A stretch of 10,454 nucleotides of DNA, from NCBI GenBank assembly GCA_017964325.1, contig JAGCSE010000097.1, positions 1 through 10,454 on the forward strand, given 5' to 3'. Every line of letters starts with the position of its first letter. Positions within the stretch are counted from its first letter, which is position 1. The notes beneath the pieces are model-generated. The model searched no databases. It saw only the letters and a list, made by a program, of their open reading frames with translations, and was not told the origin of the DNA. Position numbers and translations under genes: made by a program. This document shows, piece by piece, positions 6,448 through 10,454 of the stretch. The stretch comes from Victivallales bacterium (lineage in GTDB: Bacteria; Verrucomicrobiota; Lentisphaeria; Oligosphaerales; Oligosphaeraceae).

Positions 6448-7845
6448 ATGAGCAAACCAAATCTGCTTCTCATCGGCATTGACTCCCTGCTTTCCAAGCA
6501 CATGAGCTGCTATGGCTATTTCCGCCACACCACCCCCTACATGGACAAATTCGCGGAAGGCGGCACCCTTTTTGAAAACTATTTCTCGCCCCACATCCCG
6601 ACGACGCCCGGCTACGCCTCCATGTTCACCGGTCTGGACTGCTTCGGCGACAACACCGTCGCCCTCCGTCACCAAGGCCCCATCAGCGGCAAGACGCTCG
6701 CCGAAATCCTCAACGATGAAGGCTACAACACCACCTGCATCGGCTTCCGCGGCAACGCCGCCGCCCGCGGCTTCCAGACCTATCTGGATTTCGCCAACTG
6801 GAACGCCGGCGAAGACGGAAAGGCCCACAAGGCTGAAAATCTGAACAACGCCTGCCTGCCCGAACTCCGCCGCCTCGCCGCCGAAGACAAGCCGTGGTTT
6901 CTCTTCCTCCGCCACATGGATCCCCATACGCCGTACCTCCCGCCGCGTCCGTTCGACCGCCTCTTCTACGAAGGCAACGAATACGATCCGAACAACCACT
7001 CCATGGATCCCGTCTTCTCCTTCAAGCCGTTCTGCGACTATTTCATGGACTGGATGCCCACCGGCCCCAACGGCGAACTGCTGACGGACAAGGACTATGT
7101 CATCGCCCAGTACGACGGTGCCGTCTGCTACATGGACACCTGCATCAAGAACATCTTCACCACGCTGACCACGCTCGGACTCGACGACAACACGATCGTC
7201 GTCATCACCTCCGACCACGGCGAAACCCTCTATGACCACGACTGCTTCTTCGACCACCACTCCATCAACGACAACACGCTCTGCGTGCCGCTGATCATCC
7301 GCTGGCCCGGCCATGTTCCCGCCGGCAAACGCATCAAAGGCTGGGGCCGCCATCAGGATTTCGTCCCCACGCTCATGGATCTTATGCAGATTGATCCGAA
7401 AGTCAAATTCGACGGCGAATCCCTCATGCCGCTCGTCCGTGGCGAAAAGGCCTCCAACTGCTCCGAATTCTACATCACGGAATGCACGTGGATGCGCAAG
7501 CACGGTTGGCGCACGCCGCAGTGGAAACTCATCCGCGCATTGGAACCGGACTTCCATTTCAAGCCTGAAGTTGAACTGTTCGATCTGATCAACGATCCGG
7601 AGGAGAACATCAACGTCGCCGAGCAGAATCCCGACATCGTCGCCACCTTGACGGCCCGCATGAACGCCTTCATCGCGAAGCGCGAAAAAGAGACTGGAGC
7701 CACCAACCCGATGTTCCGCCAGGAATACTGGCACGGCCATACGGAAGTCGGCCCGTATTTCACCTCCTCCCAGCAGGCCTACGACACGATGCACATCGGC
7801 AGCGCCCGCCAGGCTGCGAAACTCCAGTCCAAGACGGAGAAATAA
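6448..7845 (+). CDS. Sulfatase-fold (alkaline phosphatase superfamily) hydrolase with Thr at the nucleophile position
   Basis: 465-aa PF00884-type protein without signal peptide, so probably cytoplasmic. Family landmarks are NLLLIGIDSLLSKHMSCYGY (5-24, metal Asp12), FLRHMDPHTPYLPP (153-166), TSDHGETLYDH (254-264, metal Asp256/His257), VPLIIRWPGHVPAG (280-293), HQDFVPTLMDL (302-312) and a C-terminal LFDLINDPEENIN. At the site of the sulfatase signature C/S-x-P-S-R-x-S-x-x-TG it reads TTPGYASMFTG (52-62): Thr52 replaces the Cys/Ser that becomes formylglycine, and Tyr56 replaces the Arg. It therefore cannot be a conventional FGly sulfatase. Other enzymes of the superfamily, such as nucleotide pyrophosphatase/phosphodiesterases, EptA and LTA synthase, use Thr directly on phosphoesters, so phosphodiester or phosphoester hydrolysis is a fair alternative. 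The metal ligands look intact. Neighbouring oxidoreductases suggest a sugar derivative as substrate. Confidence 0.88.
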   Translation: MSKPNLLLIGIDSLLSKHMSCYGYFRHTTPYMDKFAEGGTLFENYFSPHIPTTPGYASMFTGLDCFGDNTVALRHQGPISGKTLAEILNDEGYNTTCIGFRGNAAARGFQTYLDFANWNAGEDGKAHKAENLNNACLPELRRLAAEDKPWFLFLRHMDPHTPYLPPRPFDRLFYEGNEYDPNNHSMDPVFSFKPFCDYFMDWMPTGPNGELLTDKDYVIAQYDGAVCYMDTCIKNIFTTLTTLGLDDNTIVVITSDHGETLYDHDCFFDHHSINDNTLCVPLIIRWPGHVPAGKRIKGWGRHQDFVPTLMDLMQIDPKVKFDGESLMPLVRGEKASNCSEFYITECTWMRKHGWRTPQWKLIRALEPDFHFKPEVELFDLINDPEENINVAEQNPDIVATLTARMNAFIAKREKETGATNPMFRQEYWHGHTEVGPYFTSSQQAYDTMHIGSARQAAKLQSKTEK

Positions 7846-7862
7846 ATCGCCGTATTTGAAAC

Positions 7863-7890
7863 GCCGCCCAGCCTTTCATAGGTGGGCGGC
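7863..7890 (+). terminator. Strong stem-loop after the sulfatase-fold gene
   Basis: GCCGCCCA (7863-7870) pairs perfectly with TGGGCGGC (7883-7890). An inner CCT/AGG extends it (one bulged G at 7871), leaving the loop TTCAT. It starts 18 bases after the stop codon. No T-run follows (TTAACC), so it could be a non-canonical terminator or an mRNA 3'-end stabiliser. It separates the first three genes of the cassette from the second oxidoreductase. Confidence 0.55.
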
Positions 7891-7902
7891 TTAACCGTTC
7901 AT

Positions 7903-7908
7903 TATAAT
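7903..7908 (+). promoter_or_regulatory. Possible -10 (TATAAT) very close to the second oxidoreductase start
   Basis: A perfect TATAAT lies 14 bases before the ATG at 7923, right after the strong hairpin. No -35 is visible because that place is taken by the hairpin arm. A start about 7 bases downstream of it would leave a leader of under 10 bases. There is no Shine-Dalgarno sequence in the 20 bases before the ATG, which fits a near-leaderless mRNA. Confidence 0.35.
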
Positions 7909-7922
7909 CTACATAACTCATT

Positions 7923-8924
7923 ATGAAAACACCAATCAGAGTAGCGGTCATCGGCTGCGGTCCCATCGGGAATCGCCACGCCGATCTGCACAAAGCCAAT
8001 CCCATGGCAGAACTTGTCGCCGTCTGCGACATCCGCAAAGACCGTTGCGACGCATCAGCGCAACGCCTTGGAGTCCAAGGCTTTTATGATGCGCCGACCA
8101 TGCTGGCCACCATCAAGCCGGACGTCGTCTCCGTCGCCACCGGCGGCATCGAATACGGTTCCGACCATTTTCTCCCCACCATCCAGGCACTTGAAGCAGG
8201 CTGCCACGTTCTTTGCGAAAAACCTATCTGCAACACGATTCCCGAAGCGGAAATGATGGTCGCCACCGCAAAGAAATACAACCGCTGCTTCGGCATCGAC
8301 TTCAACCACCGTTTCACCGAAGCGGCGAAAGTCGCGAAGAAATGGGTTGACGACGGCCTCATCGGCCAGCAGCTTTTCATCAATATGTCCATGTGGATCA
8401 AGAACCCCAACGAAAGCTCTCCATTCTATATGGTAAAGGCTTTGAATCCGCATTCAGTCGATGTCATGCGCCATTTCGGCGGCGACATCGTCGCCGTGCA
8501 GGCCTTCGTCACGAAGGCCCCAGGCCGCACGATTTGGACGACCATGTCCATGAATGTCAAGTTCAAGTCGGGCGCCGTCGGCCATCTGTCCGCCAGCTAT
8601 GACATCGAACGCGGCCATCCCATGGAACGTTGCGAAGTCGCCGGCATCAAAGGCCGTTTCGTTCTCGAAGACATGTGGCGCGAAGCCACGCTCTATCCTG
8701 CTGGCAATCTCATCAAGCAGGTCTATACGAACCCTGTGTTCGGCGGCCACCGCGATTTCGTCGATACTTTCCAGAACCGTCTCGCCACCTTCATCCAGCA
8801 GGTGGCCGACGACACGCCGCCCGAACTAATCAACGGTTCGGGAGCCGACGGCCTCGCCGCCCAGAAGGTTCTGCAGGGCGCCATCGATTCCATCGAATCC
8901 GGCGGACAGCTCGTGTGGCTCTAA
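7923..8924 (+). CDS. Gfo/Idh/MocA-family oxidoreductase (canonical)
   Basis: 333-aa NAD(P)-dependent oxidoreductase. The N-terminal Rossmann fold begins IRVAVIGCGPIGNRHAD (5-21) with a proper GxGxxG loop. Asp36 (VAVCDIRKD) at the end of strand 2 is the usual cofactor-discriminating position and favours NAD. CEKPICN (98-104) holds the conserved Lys100. GIDFNHRF (124-131) and NPHSVDVMRHFGGD (175-188) supply His177 and Asp180 of the active site. All key residues are present, unlike the oxidoreductase at 5307-6395. The substrate is not identifiable; inositol, scyllo-inosose or sugar-acid oxidation are typical of relatives. The ATG at 7923 has no RBS. The stop is followed after 3 bases by the large heptamer array, which probably ends the transcription unit. 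Confidence 0.92.
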   Translation: MKTPIRVAVIGCGPIGNRHADLHKANPMAELVAVCDIRKDRCDASAQRLGVQGFYDAPTMLATIKPDVVSVATGGIEYGSDHFLPTIQALEAGCHVLCEKPICNTIPEAEMMVATAKKYNRCFGIDFNHRFTEAAKVAKKWVDDGLIGQQLFINMSMWIKNPNESSPFYMVKALNPHSVDVMRHFGGDIVAVQAFVTKAPGRTIWTTMSMNVKFKSGAVGHLSASYDIERGHPMERCEVAGIKGRFVLEDMWREATLYPAGNLIKQVYTNPVFGGHRDFVDTFQNRLATFIQQVADDTPPELINGSGADGLAAQKVLQGAIDSIESGGQLVWL

Positions 8925-8927
8925 TTC

Positions 8928-9011
8928 AATGCTTAATGCTTAATGCTTAATGCTTAATGCTTAATGCTTAATGCTTAATGCTTAATGCTTAATGCTTAAT
9001 GATTAATCATT
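8928..9011 (+). repeat. Heptamer tandem array, 10 x AATGCTT plus AATGATT and AATCATT
   Basis: Ten perfect AATGCTT copies (8928-8997), then AATGATT (8998-9004) and AATCATT (9005-9011), then AAGCG. The last two units are reverse complements and form a 14-base perfect palindrome. The array starts 3 bases after the oxidoreductase stop. Because 7 is not a multiple of 3, it places TAA stops in all three frames of both strands every 21 bases. The identity of the copies implies recent slippage expansion. It has no spacers and is not a CRISPR. Confidence 0.97.
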
Positions 9012-9025
9012 AAGCGTATTGTTTG

Positions 9026-9070
9026 AATTGCCGCGTATGTTTTTATGATCTAAATTCCTGCGCGGCAATT
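9026..9070. promoter_or_regulatory. Perfect 10-base inverted repeat around a putative promoter
   Basis: AATTGCCGCG (9026-9035) and CGCGGCAATT (9061-9070) are exact reverse complements separated by 25 AT-rich bases. The spacer holds TATGAT (9044-9049), a good -10, with TTTGAA (9022-9027) or TTGAAT (9023-9028) as weak -35 candidates. The arms would then flank the -10 and the start site, with centres 35 bp apart. It may be a paired operator for the BNR gene or an RNA hairpin with a long loop. The whole gap 8925-9109 otherwise holds the heptamer array and the RBS. Confidence 0.6.
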
Positions 9071-9109
9071 TCTGCATCTATGCGCAACTGTGAAAAAATA
9101 GGAACCATC

Positions 9110-10441
9110 ATGTTCAAATTCGTCCTTTCAAGTCTCATGCTTTCCGTTACGGCCGCAGTCGCGCAGAACACGGCGGAACTTGTCCAGAAAACGCCGATCG
9201 CCAACGTCTGGGCGGGTCATCCCGTCGGCTTCGATTTTAAGCTCCACAAAGGACGTTTTTACATCGCATACTACGACGACCAACGTCGCATGACCGTCGC
9301 CACGTCGCCAATCGACAAGCTTGAATGGAACTATCATATCATGCCTTCAAGCACTGGATGGGACTCCCACAATTACATCACGATGACGTTCGACGACGAC
9401 GATTTCATCCATCTCTCCGGCAACATGCACGCCTGCCCGCTCATCTATTTCCGCACGGAGAAGCCGTTGGACATCACGTCGTTCAAACGCATCGAATCCA
9501 TGACAGGCGAACGGGAAAAACACTGCACCTACCCGCAATTCATGCGCGGCGCGTCCAACGAACTCATCTTCCACTACCGCGACGGTGGCTCAGGAAACGG
9601 CGACGAAATCTACAACGTCTATGACCACAAGACGCAGACGTGGTCGCGGCTGCTCGACAAACCGCTTTCGGATGGCAAAGGCCAGATGAACGCCTATTTC
9701 GCCGGCCCGGTCGTTGGCCCCGACGGCTATTTCCATCTCGCATGGGTCTGGCGGGACACGCCCAGCTGCGACACAAACCATGACCTCTCCTATATGAAGA
9801 GCAAGGATATGAAGCATTGGGAGACCGCCGCAGGAACGCCCATCGACCTGCCTGTCACGCTCGAAACTCCGAATCTCATCGTTGATCCAACACCACGCAC
9901 GAAGAGCGGCATGATCAACATGGGCATCGGTATCGGCTTCGACTTGCAGAAACGTATCGTCATCAACTATCACAAATACGACGAAAAAGGCTTCAGCCAA
10001 ATCTACAACGCCCATTGGGAAAACGACAAATGGAACATCATTCAGACCAGTGACTGGGATTGGCGTTGGGAATTCACCGGAGGCGGCAGCGTCCCATGCC
10101 TTGTGCAAGCTTCAAATATCTACATCAACCACGAAGGCCTCCTTGCGCAGAATTTCCGCAACGAAAAGAAAGGCCACGGCATCTGGAAAATCAATCCGAA
10201 TACGCTGAAGCCTGAAGGCTTCCTTAAACCACCCGTCAAAGACAAAATGCCCGAAGGATGGGGCCGAATGGAAGGCAACTTCCCTGGCCTTGGTCGCTCC
10301 GTTCGACATCTAGCAGGGGCTGACAACCTACACTATCTCTTTGTATGGGAGACACTTGGTGCCAACCGCGACCGCCCTCGCCCCGAACCTTGGCCCGAAC
10401 CTTCCACGCTAACACTTTGGATTGTAAAAGGCAATATTTAG
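9110..10441 (+). CDS. Exported BNR_4-like beta-propeller protein, candidate polysaccharide lyase (PL24/PL25-like)
   Basis: 443 aa with a clear signal peptide (MFKFVLSSLMLSVTAAVAQ, cut after AVA near residue 18), so periplasmic or secreted. The start at 9110 is chosen for the signal peptide and the RBS TAGGAA a few bases upstream; the in-frame TTG at 9023 would bury the signal. The body shows repeated propeller-like strands (FYIAYYDDQRRMTVA; FIHLSGNMH; YFHLAWVWRDTP). Highly characteristic segments are TGWDSHNYITM (82-92), LSGNMHACPLIYFR (102-115), HCTYPQF (138-144), YRDGGSGNGDEIYNV (156-170) and TNHDLSYMKSKD (222-233). His87, His107, Tyr141 and Arg157 have the spacing (20 and 16 residues) that I recall for catalytic residues of PL25 and, nearly, PL24 ulvan lyases. 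The substrate need not be ulvan; another uronate/rhamnose glycan is possible. It has no TonB or SusD partner nearby. Confidence 0.85.
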   Translation: MFKFVLSSLMLSVTAAVAQNTAELVQKTPIANVWAGHPVGFDFKLHKGRFYIAYYDDQRRMTVATSPIDKLEWNYHIMPSSTGWDSHNYITMTFDDDDFIHLSGNMHACPLIYFRTEKPLDITSFKRIESMTGEREKHCTYPQFMRGASNELIFHYRDGGSGNGDEIYNVYDHKTQTWSRLLDKPLSDGKGQMNAYFAGPVVGPDGYFHLAWVWRDTPSCDTNHDLSYMKSKDMKHWETAAGTPIDLPVTLETPNLIVDPTPRTKSGMINMGIGIGFDLQKRIVINYHKYDEKGFSQIYNAHWENDKWNIIQTSDWDWRWEFTGGGSVPCLVQASNIYINHEGLLAQNFRNEKKGHGIWKINPNTLKPEGFLKPPVKDKMPEGWGRMEGNFPGLGRSVRHLAGADNLHYLFVWETLGANRDRPRPEPWPEPSTLTLWIVKGNI

Positions 10442-10444
10442 GGG

Positions 10445-10454
10445 TTAGTGATTA
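10445..10454 (+). repeat. Possible start of another heptamer array
   Basis: TTAGTGATTA, 3 bases after the BNR gene stop, repeats TTA with a 7-base period and differs from the AATGATT unit by one base (AGTGATT). It has the same orientation relative to the upstream gene as the other arrays. The window ends before a second unit can be seen. Confidence 0.35.

Noticed and set aside
6307..7794. Open frame of 495 codons on the - strand opposite the sulfatase-fold gene
   Set aside because: It is longer than the gene it overlaps, but has no recognisable domain, is low-complexity (Gly/Val/Asp/Glu-rich), and follows from codon bias of the + strand gene, which shows many conserved motifs.
8928..9011. 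CRISPR array
   Set aside because: The units are 7 bases with no spacers and there are no cas genes; it is a simple tandem repeat.
9023..9109. Upstream TTG start for the BNR gene
   Set aside because: It lies inside the inverted repeat and would place 29 residues before a clear signal peptide.

Overview
The window is a dense, mostly one-directional stretch of a bacterial chromosome. It has GC-rich genes separated by short AT-rich gaps. It suggests a member of the PVC superphylum, most likely Lentisphaerota (Victivallis-like) or Kiritimatiellota. The reasons are the mix of a sulfatase-fold protein, two Gfo/Idh/MocA oxidoreductases, a deaminase-like sugar protein and a secreted BNR-type glycan protein, plus the base composition and gene style. 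This placement is inference; there is no rRNA or other phylogenetic marker beyond purM.

Left part (1-2926): a Sir2-type NAD-dependent deacylase runs leftward and ends inside a heptamer repeat array. Divergent from it are purM (AIR synthetase, purine synthesis) and, 21 bases downstream, a family 4 (4Fe-4S) uracil-DNA glycosylase with a Gln/Pro-rich linker. Centre (2959-4311): a TolC-family outer-membrane channel with no efflux partners in view, followed by a weak terminator-like hairpin.

Right part (4428-10441): five genes on the same strand that look like a carbohydrate-processing cassette. They are a glucosamine-6-phosphate deaminase homologue that has lost three of four catalytic residues, a Gfo/Idh/MocA oxidoreductase with QKP in place of EKP, a sulfatase-fold hydrolase with Thr where the formylglycine Cys/Ser should be, a second and canonical Gfo/Idh/MocA oxidoreductase, and an exported BNR_4-like protein. 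The last carries a His/His/Tyr/Arg set spaced as in ulvan lyases of families PL24/PL25. A reasonable reading is that the exported protein acts on an acidic glycan and the cytoplasmic proteins modify the resulting sugars, but the altered active sites mean the textbook reactions should not be assumed.

The most unusual non-coding feature is a family of 7-base repeats (AATGCTT / AATGATT). They sit at the 3' ends of genes, always in the same orientation relative to the upstream gene. They form arrays after the sirtuin gene and the second oxidoreductase gene, a single unit at the end of purM, and possibly the start of another array after the last gene. In the sirtuin and purM genes the repeat supplies the last codons and the stop. 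A 10-base perfect inverted repeat brackets a putative promoter -10 element upstream of the BNR gene.
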